Of a stretch of 64,000 nucleotides of DNA, positions 1-13,000 are shown piece after piece. The stretch's first letter is position 1; every line of letters begins with the position of its first letter. The DNA is from Cucumis sativus. Its lineage: Eukaryota > Streptophyta > Magnoliopsida > Cucurbitales > Cucurbitaceae. The notes beneath the pieces were generated by a model. The model worked only from the letters and a program-made list of their open reading frames with translations. It was not told the origin of the DNA and did no database searches. The stretch covers positions 18,318,307-18,382,306 of the forward strand of contig NC_026661.2 in assembly GCF_000004075.3 (NCBI RefSeq), in the 5' to 3' direction. Position numbers and translations under genes: made by a program.

Positions 1-594
1 TGATTGAGACATACCTTGTACATAAGTTTGAACTGTCTTATTTGGACCTGAGGTACTAATTGCTTGTAACAGTATCGAATGAACAGAGAAGTGAAATAAT
101 CAAGAGAATTCCCAAGTAGTGTTTTCCTTTTGCAAAAACTGGTACTCAATACAGGAAAGTGTGTCAAGTGGCCTCAAGGTGTACACAACAATGTGATGTT
201 GCCTGCAGTTGAACTTCAATGACAGTATATTAACAATGATAAATTAGAGTTACGGTGTTGTCTACTCTTGTGAACGTGTACATGCGAAGAACGTTCTGTC
301 AATTAACAAACCATCATATGAAATGAACGAGTGTTTTCTGTTTAGTAAAAGAAGAGTTAAAAACAGATTCGGTCGTTCTTTGAAGAGTTATTTCAGTTCA
401 CCAGTTTTTTGGAATCAGTAGTTCAATCTACATTCTTCATTCTGTATCACGTTAAACCTCAATTCATCTAATTTTTTTTAAGTTCATAACTGACCAAAGA
501 TATTTTTTTTGTCAATTCTCTGGAACTACTTTGGTTGTATATCTTTTTTGCTTATAATTTCACAGATGTCCTCGTTTTATTTCTATGTATGCAG
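1..594 (+). other. Intron of the LUMINIDEPENDENS gene (left part outside window)
   Basis: This stretch is AT-rich and has stops in all frames that could join the downstream LD exon. It ends in a pyrimidine-rich tract and the acceptor TATGCAG at 588-594, right before the first recognisable LD codons. I see no convincing exon in it. It is most simply the last part of a long LD intron; the upstream exons, including the homeodomain, lie outside the window. Confidence 0.55.
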
Positions 595-2545
595 AAATGA
601 AACTCAATGATCTCTGGAGGGTAGGTGATGGGGAGAATAGTAAAGAAGCTGGATTCCAAAAAAATAGGAACTCTAGAGAGAAGGAAACTTTCTACCAGAC
701 CATTCTTGATATACCATCAAATCCCAAGGAGCCATGGGACCTTGAAATGGACTATGATGACTCTTTGACTCCTGAAATTCTGACTGAGCAATTGCCTGAC
801 AATGAAAGTTCAGAAGCAGAGGTTCGTAACCATGTGGTGGATGCTGCTGTTCCATCAGAGGTGATCTCATCTCAAGATCTCAAGCCAAATGCAGCTGAGC
901 CAGATCTGGAATTACTTGCTGTACTTTTGAAAAATCCAGAATTAGTTTATGCTCTAACTTCTAGCCAAGCTGGTAGTTTGCCTACAGAGGAAACCGTACA
1001 ACTGTTGGATATGATTAAAGCAGCAGGTGGGGCTAGTAATTTGGGCGGCGTTACTAGGATGGAAAAGACGGTGGAGAAAGTTGAAGTCTCTCTTCCATCT
1101 CCAACTCCTTCAAGTAATGCTGGAACGGTGGGTGATTTAGGCTCATTTTGCTGCTGTTGCAAAAGTACATGCAAGAATGTTGCTCATATTTTGTGCTTAG
1201 AAGATTATTATCCATTTCATCAAGTCAAATTTGGGGAGCAAACAGCACCTCCTTTTGTTTGTTTATTTATTTCTGCCCCAATATTAATTTCAACCTCATC
1301 TATCCCCTGCGTGTATGTGGTTCCGAGTCATATCAATGATTATTGGGTCTTCCTTCACCTTTCATTTTCAGTTATGAATTGGGTACCGCTTGATCAATCT
1401 TTTTAGAAGATTCTTATTTCTGAGTTTCTCATTCCATAGCATCTCCAGCTCTTGACAGAGATTTTGATTCTGGAACAAATTTTATTCAATTGTAAACATT
1501 GAGAATGCAAAATAACTAAGAGTTATTTGAAAATTCAGTATTTGCTGATGATGGTTTTTCCCCCTTAAATTTACAGAGTGGATGGAAACCAGCAGCGTTG
1601 AGGAATCCTTTTTCCCAGCGAGATTCCATTGCAGAAAGCAGAGTCGCACTCTCTTCCCCACCAGTTGATACTTCAAGCATTGCAGTATCACGTATTGTTA
1701 CACCGAACCAACAACACACAGCTATGCCACCAGTGTCCCACCAGCTTCCTGCATCAGTTTCTCAATTTTCGCATTCACAAACTATGATCAACGGGTGCCA
1801 ATCCCATCATGTAATTCATTCTCATCAACACCAACAGAGCATTGTAAACTCTCCAAATGTTCAGAACCCGGAAACAGCCCTGCCATTGAGGGGTTTCCCT
1901 ATCAACAATCAACCCTTAGTTAATCATTTAACTCCAGCTGCCTCTTCAGCGAGGATTGAAGGTCGGAGTATTGTTAAACCATCATTTACATCAAACATAC
2001 CAGAAAGAATACCAATCTCATTCCAATCACCTCCTTCCCCAACCCCTACTCAAATGCCACCAATTCAACAGCAAAGACAACAACCACAATTACAACCATT
2101 TCGTTCAGAGCATCCGCATCTGCATCCGCATCATCAAACTCGTGTAAATATCTCTTTACCACCAGCTGAGAAATCAGCCCCTAGTTTAGGTTCTTGGAGA
2201 CCAAGACAGCAGGATATTAGTTCTCAATATAACAACTCTGGAGCATCAGCTAACCAAAATAATGACAGTAAATTTGTTGGAGGATCCATGGGAGTGGGAA
2301 GAGGAGGCCCTTCATGGGGGAGAAGTGACTTCGAATCATGGAGTCCTGAAAACAGTCCAGTAAGAAACCAAGAATACAACAGGCCTGACAAAGGCTTTTC
2401 AGAGCCCAGAATCAATTCTGGAAGAAGCTATGGGCCTATTGACAACAACCAGCAACAACAGCAGAGACAAAGGAGTCCTTATGGATATGGAGAGCAAAAC
2501 AGATATGGAAACAACAACAGAAGATGGCGTGATAGAGAATATTGA
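595..2545 (+). CDS. LD: LUMINIDEPENDENS (LD), C-terminal part, last two exons
   Basis: LD is a nuclear homeodomain protein of the autonomous flowering pathway that lowers FLC expression in Arabidopsis. Two exons are visible: 595-1127, then 1577-2545 with the stop, joined in phase 0 (donor ACG|GTGGGT, acceptor TTTACAG). The first carries family-conserved text: MKLNDLWRVGDGENSKE, PWDLEMDYDDSLTPEI, and LELLAVLLKNPELVYALTS followed by LPTEETVQLLDMIKAAGG. The second exon (322 codons) is low complexity, rich in Gln, Pro, Asn, Ser and His, and ends in a Gly/Arg/Tyr/Asn tail finishing RRWRDREY. Arabidopsis LD is reported to contain a prion-like domain; the composition here fits that, but no such activity can be read from sequence. 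Start codon and homeodomain are outside the window. Recognition is strong; the 5' edge of the first exon (594/595) is set by the acceptor only. Confidence 0.88.
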
Positions 2546-3396
2546 AACTGATGAAATTGTTGTTCGAGTAAAAGATGATGAGACTTTCCCTACTCATAGA
2601 GAAGAAGCTGATGCTTTTGGTTTTGGGCGTTGAAAATGGGTTTAAAAAGCATTGAATAAGAGCTTCTCCTTGGCGTTCTTCTGTATTTTGCAAGTTTTTT
2701 CTTCCTATACTTTCAAAGCCCCTTGAAGAATGAAAATAACACAAATTCACAACAGCTGACTGTTACCAGAAGTATGCTCCTTTTTTCTATAAAAAAAAAA
2801 AATTAAAAGTTAAAAATAGGGGCTTTGGCTTTTGACCTGTAAAATTTAGTTCCATGAGCTTGGGTTTGTAGGGGAGGGGGGGGATTTTATTTTTCAATAT
2901 CAATTATTATTAGTGTTACCTTCTTGTTTTTGAAAGTGTGTTGATGAGTTCATAGATCTTCCAATTTTCAATCTAAATTTGAATGAGGCTTCAGCAATTT
3001 AGTACTTTCCAGTTCCTAACATGAAATCTTTTTATAGATGTTGAATTTCATCCTCAAATGGATATATTTATATTGCCAAATAATTAAAAAGATATCTTAA
3101 AAAATAAAGGGGAAAAAAAAGCCTATGTTTATTTTATTTTCTACTTTTGGAAAGAAACACAACAAAGATCAGACATCAACGTAACATCTTCCCAGCATCC
3201 ATCTCAGGCTCAACAAGACTAGATAGCCAAAGGCGGAAACAGAAAAGCATCGATCCAAGAACAAGGTGACAAATTCGAAAGAGCATAGTTTGATCAAGAC
3301 GAAAAGCATCGATTCAAAAACAAAACAACAAAATCCAAAGACCACGATTGGCCTAATTTGAGAATTGATTGGTCAAATTTCAAAAGTGTGTCGTGA

Positions 3397-3430
<34 letters not shown>

Positions 3431-4131
3431 ATGTGATATATGTGTATATATTTTCCAATTAGATCTATTCACCATTTTAAATAAAATACATCCATACATC
3501 TTTTAAATGTAACAATCAACTTTTTTTTTTTCAATTGACATATGTTCTTTCAGTTTACATTTTTTTGGGAGAGATCTCTGAGTTTGCATGATATTTGTTG
3601 GGCATAAAATTAAAAGTGTCTAAACGTTCTAAACATAATATTGAAATTTGTAAGAACGAATCAAAATTGAAATTTGTAAAGATGATTAGAGTGTAATGCT
3701 ATATATAATCTTTCTTCAATTTTAATTTATTTAATTTCAGAATTTTAATCTTAATTTCTATACTTTATTTGAAAATGATGGAAAATAACAAAATTACTGA
3801 AATATTTACGAAATATAATCGATTTTTAAATTTTATCACTAACCAACCTTCTAATTAACAATATAAATATATTGATATCAATATATACAATAATAAAAGT
3901 ATAAATATAATTTGAAAAATTAATATTTTTGTCTAAATTTTATATTTCAAAATAGTCATAGCTAATAACTAAATAGAATATAGTTCAATTAATATATAGA
4001 GTTTTTCAAATAATAGGAAAAAAAAATATTTATACTGCATACAAAAATTCATTACAAATCCATTTTTATTTTTGAAATTTTTTCTAAAGTTTTCGTTAAA
4101 ATTATAATAACTAAAAGTATAGATGCCAAAA

Positions 4132-4174
<43 letters not shown>

Positions 4175-4407
4175 AAAAAAGGAAACAGCATGATCGGTGG
4201 AGAGACGAAGGTTCTGAACAGAGGAACAAGATTCCATTTTTCTCACAAATCTGTACAGAATCGGTGCTTCTACTCTGTTCCTTTTACTCTTTGTTTCATC
4301 TCTTCAACTTCCATTCACCAATTTGTGAAATTAAACATCATTTTTTCACAATCCTAAAGCTTCTGATCATCAAAATCCATCTCTTCCCCACCAAAAACTC
4401 CATTAAA
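2546..4407. other. LD 3' UTR and LD-MTP6 intergenic region
   Basis: After the LD stop comes a probable 3' UTR of a few hundred bases. The rest is AT-rich spacer without a supported gene. It holds an (AT)14 microsatellite at 3401-3428 and an AAT/poly-A tract at about 4130-4181. The last 200 bases before 4408 are pyrimidine-rich and are probably the 5' UTR of the next gene. Confidence 0.6.
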
Positions 4408-7400
4408 ATGGGATACAGATTCCACCGTCTCAATCCCATACTTCAATCCTTCTATTCCAGGATTTCCCCACCAACCCACAAAGAATTTCATTCAATTCCC
4501 TCATTTCAATCTCCCAGTCTTCATCCCCAATTCACATTTCTAGGAATTTATGATGATCCCAAGAGCAAAATCTGCAGAAGGTGGCATTTGGGTCACTCCC
4601 ACCGCCATGACGATGATCATCGATTTGGCCAAGAGGGTGAGAATATTTTCAAGTTGGGTCTTGGAGCTGACATTGGATTGGCTGTGGGGAAGGCTGTGAC
4701 GGGCTATTTATCAGGAAGCACAGCTATTATAGCTGATGCGGCTCATTCGGTTTCTGATGTGGTAATTTTGGCTTTCTTGGGTTATCTTTTTGGTTTAGCT
4801 TTTGAAGCTGTGGTTACTGCTCCAACCCTTTAATCGAGTTTATATATCTTGGAATATTCAAAATTCTTGATGTGGACTGAATCTACAGGAACATGTACTT
4901 CTATTGAGTTTTAGCTTTTAAGAATTACTTCTTGCCTCAGCCTGATGATGGATGGATGAAAAGATCCAAATTTGTGTTTTCTGTTCTTGGTCTTCTACAT
5001 ATATGTTTGTTTGAAAAGATCCAAATATATTTGGTAACTATTTACCTGTACATTTCAGGTTCTTAGTGGCATTGCTTTATGGTCATTTAAAGCTGGGAAA
5101 GCTCCCAAAGACAAGGAGCATCCATATGGTCACTCTTGATTTGTACCTACATGCTACTCCATTGTTCTCTTCATATATTATGAACTCTCTGCATAGTGGT
5201 TTTATAGCCTTGGTTGTAATTTCCAAACCTATGAGAAAAATATGACCGTATGTTAATATTATCGAGTCATGTACTGCCTCCATCTCCCTTTTGCTTTTGA
5301 ATTTGTTTCATCTCATTTTTCATTTTTAGGACTTCTCAAACTAAGCTCTTCAAATTTTGAATTGAGGAGAGTGATCACTTCCAAGTATATTTAAAAAATC
5401 GTTATTTTTTGTCTTTAAATCTAAAATCTTCCATGCTCTTGTTATATCTCTTCATATGGAAATGGTCGATCTTTGGGTTTATAAACATGTGTATCTGTAG
5501 AGTAAACTCTTTAATAACATAGGTTTCATGAAATCCTGATAATATCTAGTTATTACAGTGAAGTTTTTGACCATCTAGTAGTAATGTTTGATTAGTTGAT
5601 TTACTAAAAAGGGTAGGTGTTCTGCATGGTTTTACTCCAACTCTTCATTGCCCCTTTTCTTCAAATTTGACAACTTTTTTGTTTTTTCACTGTCAAATAT
5701 AACTTTATCAAAGTGATATTTTTTGTCTGGAAGTTATAATTTAGAGCTTGCTCTCATTTTCACTTCTCTTTTATGAACTCTTCTCTGTCATACATTCTCA
5801 GGACATGGTAAATTTGAAACTCTGGGAGCCCTTGGAATCTCTTCCATGCTCTTAGCAACTGCTGGTGGCATTGCTTGGCATGCTTCAGAACTTTTACTGG
5901 TATGCTTGATTTTAAATTTGCTTCTGATTGATTTCAAAGGTTTAAGTAATAGATATGTTTTCTTAATTTTTAGAACCTAGCTATTATACTTTCAGAATCC
6001 CAATGTTTTCAAGGTTCGAGGAATCTTGCATGGTAACTCAATGAAATTTAGTTCACCTCGTACCATTTTTGGATTCTAATACCATGGCTTTACTAACTAG
6101 GCCTTCTCTGTTCTCTTGCAAGCAGGGCTTGTTGTCAGCAGCTCCTGAAATAGTCAATCAGCCTTTTGGACATGAAAGTTTGCATAACCATAGCCATAGC
6201 CATGGTGAACATCATCATGGAATTGACATGGATCATCCTATTCTAGCGTTGAATATGACTATTATATCAATATGTATCAAAGAAGGGTACTGAATATGTT
6301 CCTTTAACGCCACCCCTTGTTTTAAGAACTAGGGGAGAGTTAAAACACTTACATTACCATGTTCCTCCATTCCAGTTGAGAAAACCAGAAAATAATCAGA
6401 TATGCTGCTTAGTCGAGTGCTATGTCCCATCTTTTACTTTCTAGAGTCGCATAATATTTTCAGCCATTAGTTTTTCTTGTAAAGAATTAAAGTTATGCTA
6501 TCCTAAACTAAAATGGTCATCTCTTTGGCTGTATGCTGCCATGTTTCTTCTTCTTATCACATCTTCCCTCCTAATCTTTTACTTCCTCTGAACCTCTTGT
6601 TCTTCAATAGGCTTTACTGGATAACGAAACGAGCTGGGGAAAAACGAGGAAGTGGACTCATGAAAGCAAATGCATGGCATCATCGTGCTGATGCCATATC
6701 GTCTGTAGTTGCTCTCATTGGTGTTGGTAAGGAACTTGGTTCTTGTTCCTAACATTTCTTTCCTAACCTAAATGTATGTATGTTTTCAGTAACAATTGTA
6801 GTGACAAATAGATAACCAACTTCATTTATTTTTGCTCTTTCTTAAATTTCCAATATCCAAAACTTCATCTTATCATCTTCTCACCGTCATACAAGTCATA
6901 ACTCAGTTATTGCATCTGGAGGTGAACATGTTTTGCGACTCCAAAGAGCGACCACATTCATTCTCATCTTTTCTCTTCATAAATTGAAGTTATTTAGTAG
7001 TTCTGACTCCATCATTCCCTAAAGACTATTTTTTTATGCTTCTTGATTTTAATTTCAGGAGGTTCCATCCTTGGGGTGAAGTTTCTAGATCCCTTAGCAG
7101 GACTCGTTGTCTCTGGCATGATTCTAAAGGCCGGACTTCAAACTGGACACCAGAGGTATATGTTAAACACCACAAAGAGTTTTCTTGTTGGGTATTCCCT
7201 AGGGAATTTCTGATATGTGATACCTAAGAATGATTGTTTGTAACAGAACATTCTAGGGAGTTTTAATTTTGAAACCTAAACTTTTCACTGTACGTTTCAA
7301 ACAAAAATGACCAACATGTAAGAGAGAGCAGAAACACAAGCCTTCTTGTACTACTTTGAATACGTGTCACTCTACCCAATCCAAATATTTCTTCTTGGAT

Positions 7401-8676
7401 TGCCCCTTTTGTTTGCGAAGCCTTTAATAATACAAGTGACTCAAGCATAAGATTTCCATATTTCTAATTTTCTTTGTAATGTGATACAATTTTAGCATCT
7501 TGGAATTAGTGGATGCTGCAATCCCTGCAGATCAAATCGATCCTTTCAAACAAACAATACTGCAAGTTGAGGGTGTCAAGGTAATTAGAAATTCTCTATA
7601 ATCTGTAAACTCCAAGGATGATATGAAGGATAGGATTTTGGCGTTTGGGTGTCTAGTTCTTGTTGAAAGGGCTGGTTTGATAATTATCCCATTGCAATGC
7701 TTTTTGTTCATTTTGAAAGTAACTGCCTATAATCCTGCTGATCTTAAAAAACCATCTTTAGGGCTGCCATCGGCTAAGAGGAAGGAGAGCTGGCTCTTCT
7801 TTGTATCTCGATGTGCATATCGAGGTTTGTACTCCCATCAATTACAAACATTTTGCTACCAAATTTGGTTAATGGAGTCACTTTTAGTTCCTTTTCTTTT
7901 GCTTGTAGGTTGATCCATTTTTGAGTGTCAGTGCCGCTCATTCTATAGGTGAAAATGTTCGTCACGAGATTCATACGTCCCATCCTGAAGTATCCGAAGT
8001 TTTTATACATATAGGTATAGTGCTTGGTTCATTTCCCAATCCAAATTATACTTGATGTTTGAACTGAGTTTTAGGCCTCTTTCATCTCTGGTACTTTTGC
8101 TTCATGCCCTCATTATCAACAATCCCCTATAGATCCCTCCATATCACATTTTCCACCCAAGCTATCGAACCAGCAAGCAGCTTCAGCAGGAACTTCAAAT
8201 CAAAGTACAGACTTCCCTCTCACTGAGAACATTGAAGCAACCGTTTCCGACATAGTCCAGTCAAAATTTCCAGAGGTGAAACTATTTGTTCTAACAATCC
8301 CTTCACTTGAGTGTTCAGACCAACTTGTTGATTGAGCGTGTTTGTTTTTCAGAACATGATGGTTGAACGAATTACACCCCACTTGTTGCAAGGCAAGATC
8401 CTCCTCCAAATCGAAGTTTCAATGCCTCCCGACTTACTAATTCGGTAAAACTCTTGATTCAAACTTCAAATCCTCCATTAATAACCAACCAGTTGGTCAT
8501 TGGATTTATGCTGAATTCTCATAAACTTTACCATTATTCTTTTCTCATTATCACTCAGAAATGCGATGGATGTAGCAAAACGAGCAGAAATGGAAATCTT
8601 GAAAGCAGATTCTAACATTGTTCATGTTAGCATTCAACTTCGTTTGGGACAACAAATTCCACAGCTCAGCCACTAA
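4408..8676 (+). CDS. MTP6: Cation diffusion facilitator, metal tolerance protein 6 (MTPC1) type
   Basis: Predicted membrane metal/proton antiporter of the CDF family; plant MTP6/MTP7 members are linked to Fe/Mn (Zn) transport in organelles. Twelve exons keep frame: 4408-4761, 5059-5128, 5802-5899, 6126-6286, 6611-6726, 7059-7155, 7496-7580, 7762-7824, 7909-8014, 8133-8275, 8353-8444, 8559-8676, giving 500 aa. ATG 4408 is the first ATG in frame. Visible motifs: the TM2 signature with H113 and D117 (ADAAHSVSDV), HPYGHGKFETLG after TM3, a His-rich loop in exon 4 (HNHSHSHGEHHHG), the TM5 signature with H251 and D255 (AWHHRADAISS), and a C-terminal CDF domain (YLDVHIEVDPFLSVSAAH). The basic, hydroxylated N-terminus could be a mitochondrial presequence (inference). 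A possible poly(A) signal AATAAA lies at 8748-8753. The family is certain; the subgroup number is from recalled resemblance and could be MTP7. Confidence 0.87.
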
Positions 8677-9487
8677 TTGACATACCAAAGGGATATATCG
8701 ACACTTTTCATATTACATCATATACCAATATATTTATTCCTACTCATAATAAAATTTTGTCACTTAGATTAAGAGAACTTTACCTTTGCCAATGTTTCAA
8801 CCAAATAATATTCCCTTCCAAATGGTTACAACTTTAACTTGTAATTTTGATGTTTTTGACATTTGCAATGTTTAATTCATTTCATTTGTTGTATTGTATT
8901 TATTCGGATTATCTCTTTTTTTCCCTTGTTTCCATTATACTACATAGTGTTCATTATGTGTCACTATTAATACTTTTTTCCAAAAAGAAAAACAAATCAA
9001 CTAACTAATCATGTTTTGTTATCTTTTATGAATATTATTATGAACAAGTTTCTTCTATATATTTTCATATTCAACTTATTGAATATATCCTTGTAATTTA
9101 CCCAAATTCTAAAAAAGCATGGTTGAAAAATTAGATTTTCTGGTCAATGATTTTTTTTTAAATAAACAAAACATCGTTCTTTAAAAGAAAAAGCGAAATG
9201 TATATTTTTAGAAGTTTTTCCAATGTATCTTTTTCATAACTTTTATGAGGAGCGTATCAATCATCAAACTCACTAAATTATTTTACAAAAATGAAGTTTC
9301 AATAAACTTGGATCCCAACATCAATATCCACATCCTTATTTTAATTCTGGCTGAAGCAATTTTGAAAACCCAAACCAATTATAAACCAACTTTTGAGCTT
9401 CAAAATTCATTTGATTTGAAAACCAAATACAAAGAAATTAATAAAAATGAAGACAATGTTTAAGAAACATGGGCAATTTACGGAGCC
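8677..9487. other. MTP6 3' UTR and AT-rich spacer
   Basis: A short 3' UTR of MTP6 is followed by AT-rich sequence with no coding signal. A 72-codon open frame near 9245-9463 is Asn/Lys/Ile-rich and has no recognisable family, as expected of chance frames in AT-rich DNA. The region also lies downstream of the minus-strand snoRNA gene and probably contains its 3' end. Confidence 0.55.
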
Positions 9488-9561
9488 ATTGATCAGATAA
9501 TTGTAGTCTGAGTTGATAAGTCAACAAGCATAGATTCAGAAAAGATGATCATCATCTCAAT
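9488..9561 (-). ncRNA. Box C/D snoRNA, predicted guide for 25S rRNA Um144
   Basis: Read on the minus strand, a perfect box C (ATGATGA, 9555-9549) and box D (CTGA, 9496-9493) are bracketed by a 5-bp terminal stem, ATTGA (9561-9557) with TCAAT (9492-9488). A box D' (CTGA) lies at 9539-9536 and a weak C' follows. The bases just upstream of box D are antisense to AATTGTAGTCTG (plus strand 9499-9510). That 12-mer occurs near the 5' end of plant 25S rRNA. By the box D + 5 rule the paired base is the first U, which I count as U144 in recalled Arabidopsis numbering. The guide before D' matches only 8 nt of 25S (AAAGATGA), so it is uncertain. It shares a promoter with the next snoRNA. Confidence 0.78.
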
Positions 9562-9621
9562 AACTCCACGATAAAACAACCAATGAGAATAAAAGAAAAA
9601 AAAAAGACAAGATGAGAATTT

Positions 9622-9711
9622 AGGGCTCAGAAGGATCAATTGGTGATTTTCATAATCACATGAAGATGAACTTCCTTCAGAAAATAGGTAGTTTTTCCAC
9701 ATCATTGCCTC
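9622..9711 (-). ncRNA. Box C/D snoRNA, target not identified
   Basis: On the minus strand: box C ATGATGT (9705-9699, one base off consensus), box D' CTGA (9680-9677), a C'-like GTGATTA (one mismatch), and box D CTGA (9630-9627). A short terminal stem pairs GGC (9709-9707) with GCC (9626-9624). Guides before D' (CTACCTATTTT) and before D (CAATTGATCCTT) have no full rRNA complement that I can recall; the second resembles the complement of the 18S 3' end (AAGGATCA) over only 8 nt. It precedes the Um144-type snoRNA by about 60 nt in the same transcript, so the two are probably processed from one precursor. Confidence 0.6.
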
Positions 9712-9845
9712 ATAAAACTCAAAACCCTAACACAAAAAAAAAAAGCAAAAGAAGAGAAAAACGGAATGCACAAAATTCGAAGAAACAAGAAATAGAGAGA
9801 GAGAGAGAGATGGTGCTGATGATCAAGATTGCGGGGTTTAAGGTA

Positions 9846-9934
9846 TATTTATAGTGAAGCTTTAGGGTTAGGGTTTTCGACTTGAGCGCGAAACGCTGCG
9901 TTTTAAGAATTTGGGCCTGAACCTACTAGGCCCA
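9846..9934 (-). promoter_or_regulatory. Telo-box / site II / TATA promoter of the snoRNA gene
   Basis: Read on the minus strand: a site II element TGGGCC (9934-9929), a second one in the other orientation (9912-9917), a double telo-box AAACCCTAACCCTAAA (9876-9861), and a TATA box TATAAATA (9853-9846). This set is known from plant genes for ribosomal proteins and independently transcribed snoRNA clusters. The order and spacing put the transcript start near 9815-9825, next to a CT repeat, about 110 nt before the first snoRNA. Confidence 0.72.
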
Positions 9935-10057
9935 ATTAAAATATGTAAACATTTCCTTTTTTTTGAAAGGGAAAAAATACTATATATTAAAAGACATTCA
10001 TATAAAAGAGTTGTATTTGTCTAAATTTCCAAATATTAGATTTCAGACTAACAACAC

Positions 10058-13000
10058 TCAAAAATCAAATATGGATTTGTCAACATTTGAAGAATCCCCA
10101 TGGAAGTTTTGCATCTGATCAAAATGCTTCATAATTGGCACCATCTCTTGCTGACCCTGATAATGGTGGCTACTTTCATGATCTCCTTGCAAATGTCTCA
10201 ACCTCCACCCTCTTTCTCCCAACAAATCTAAAGTCATCATTTGATGATTCTCTTCCCCTGATCCACTACCGCCACCTGAAAATCTCGATATCCGTCGCCA
10301 CTGTCCCTTTTCCGGGACAACAAAACTAGAGCTGTTGTTGTTACTACAGTTATGATCCTGTTCTTTCATCATCATCATATGTCCATACATTCCCATATTG
10401 TTCATTCCTACCATGTCTACTGGTTGATCAGAATGTGCCATTTCCATCAATGGAGACTTCAAAACACCAACAGAGCTTGTAGTTGCTCCTATTTGTGCAG
10501 CTTTTTGCAACAGTGCCGTGGCCGATGTAACCAATGTGGCTGTTGCTGTCCCGGTATCCTGGAGTAGGAGTAGATCCATAAATTTTCTTATAGTAGTAGG
10601 AGTTGATTTGAAAATTGAAGGTAGAATTATATACACAAACTATCAAATCTAAGCTGCTTATGTAACAAGACATTTAGTTTCGTGAACATTGATCGAATAA
10701 TTAGGTTGGCTGCATGAACCATAGAAGCAAAACAAGAATTAAAAAAAATACTTTAACGTCTTCCACAACATTTATCTTTGTGCATTTCATTTAATTTTTC
10801 AATCATAAATAATTTTCATACGACAAACCTTTCTTATTTTCTTTTTTGGAAAAATTTAAAAATGTTAGTTGCACCCATTTTGTGTAATGATCTAGACAAC
10901 ATTGTGCTATAAATACATTATCTTTTTCAAATGTTTCAATTTATTTTGGGTGTAGGATGAAAGTAAGATGCAGAAATATAAGTTGCATTCACATGAATGA
11001 GATTACTAATTTTTTTAAGTTTAAAGAATGAACTAAAGTACACAAAACAAATATTTCTAATTTCTTCAAAATTCTAAAAGATCAAAATGTTTGACTCTTG
11101 TTTCCTCTTAGGTGGCTTAATATTTATTGAAATAAAAATACTTGAGTAGGTGTAGGTCTTACTATATCTTCGTGCAGTTGCATTTAATCACAATTTTTCA
11201 TATAATCACAATGTTTCATATAATATTTTTCCTTTGTAATTAAAGAGGATGCATTAATGTTGTACTCATTTTCATGCATCCTCCTCAATCACAAAAAGAA
11301 AATCACGTAGATATTTATTCTCAAAATATTTTGATAAAGTTTACTAAAGTATCATGCCACATAAGCTTACCACACATTTATCATATGCATATATGTTTGA
11401 CCATAATCTATAATTACAAAATATTAATATGTTATTCTAACGTTATTAAAGTTTTAAATAAAAGTAATAACAGTGGTTGATACTTTTAGAGCTACTAACT
11501 AATAAGTTTAGAATTCAAATATAGCAAAAATATATCAATGATAGACTTTATTGTTAATTAGTTAGTGTGTGATAGACTTTATCGCTAATAATGTCCTAAT
11601 AATGATAGTTTTTATCATTGATAGACACCCTTATATCATTAATAGATTTCGAAAACTATATCTACGAAGAAAAATTGTATGTCATCATATTTTACCTACG
11701 TAATTGTTATATTTGTAATTAACTATGGAATAAAGTGAAAAAGCATTCAAACATTAATAAATAAAATATAGTTAAGCTAATTATATTACTTACGTTTGTT
11801 CTTTTTCTTTCTTTTTTTAAATTAAAAAAGATATATTAAACGAGAGACTATTGTTATTAATTTCTTCTTTGCTTCGCCCTTACCTGAAGGCAGCCATTTT
11901 TACTATCATAAAGACAACTAAAGCGCGAAGAGGTGGTGGAGCTGAGCTTAAGGCTTGAGAAAGAGGAAGAATTGTTGTTGCTTCTGGGTCCGACCATAAA
12001 CAACCCTCCGGGTGCACCTGTGGTGGTGGTGGGGGTCGAGTTGTTGAGTTCTTGGGGAAGGGTTTTGAAAGGGTTTTTTTGATCGTAAGGGTTGAATTCA
12101 GGCATGATTGATGTGCCAAAATGAGGAAGCTTTGGAGTGGAGATAATTGAGATTGGTTCTATGTTATTGTTATTGTTGTTGTTGTTGAGAATTCCTTGCT
12201 TTAGTTTGTTGCTCTCTTCTGTTAATGCATTGCAAAAGGCTCTGTGGGTGATGAAGCTGTCCCTTCTGCAAAGAAACATGAGAGGTTATTATTACTAACA
12301 ACACTTTAAAAATCATCCTAACTATCTTTTATGACAGTTATTGTGATCAATCGTTGAATATAATTAACCCATTGAAGTTAGAGAATTGGTAGCGCTTTTA
12401 AAAATAATCGCAATTAATTTTATAATGACAATATATTTTATTGTCAACAATAAATAATTATTGCTAATTATAAATTATCATTTTCAAGTATTATTCTATG
12501 AATACAAATTGCCAATTTTTTCATAAGTTGTTGATAAGTTTGAACCATTTTATTCTTATTGTTTGTTGTTTCTTTGGTTACATTTTTTATAATCTACTTC
12601 TTGAAACGTGTGGTCAAATTTGTTAGCAAAACAAAATGTTAGGATTTGTTTATTATATATAAATGAATTGTTTTAAATAACAATATTTTCAAATATAGCA
12701 AAATATTATAATTTATCAATCCTAGATAATGATATACGATCAATAGATTACATCTAACGACTTATTTTTTCATATTAAAATTATTATCTCAATTCTATTT
12801 TTTGAACAAAGACAATAGGGAGTAGGAGACTTTACATGTATTTCAAACTTTCAAACATGAGTTAGATTTTATGGTTTTTAATATGGCCCATAAAAGTTTT
12901 GAAGCAAAAAATAATGTTAATATGTAAAATTGACTTCCAAAAAGCAAAAAATTTAAAACAAAATTGTGATCACATCAAACTAAAAATGAAAGCTAAAGTC

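Noticed and set aside
4264-4407. N-terminal extension of MTP6 upstream of 4408
   Set aside because: The frame is open but has no ATG before 4408 (4264 is GTG), so it is treated as 5' UTR.
9660-9854. Lys-rich 64-codon open frame on the plus strand, and a 70-codon frame opposite at 9493-9705
   Set aside because: Both overlap the minus-strand snoRNA boxes, terminal stems and promoter motifs, which explain the sequence better; neither resembles a protein family.
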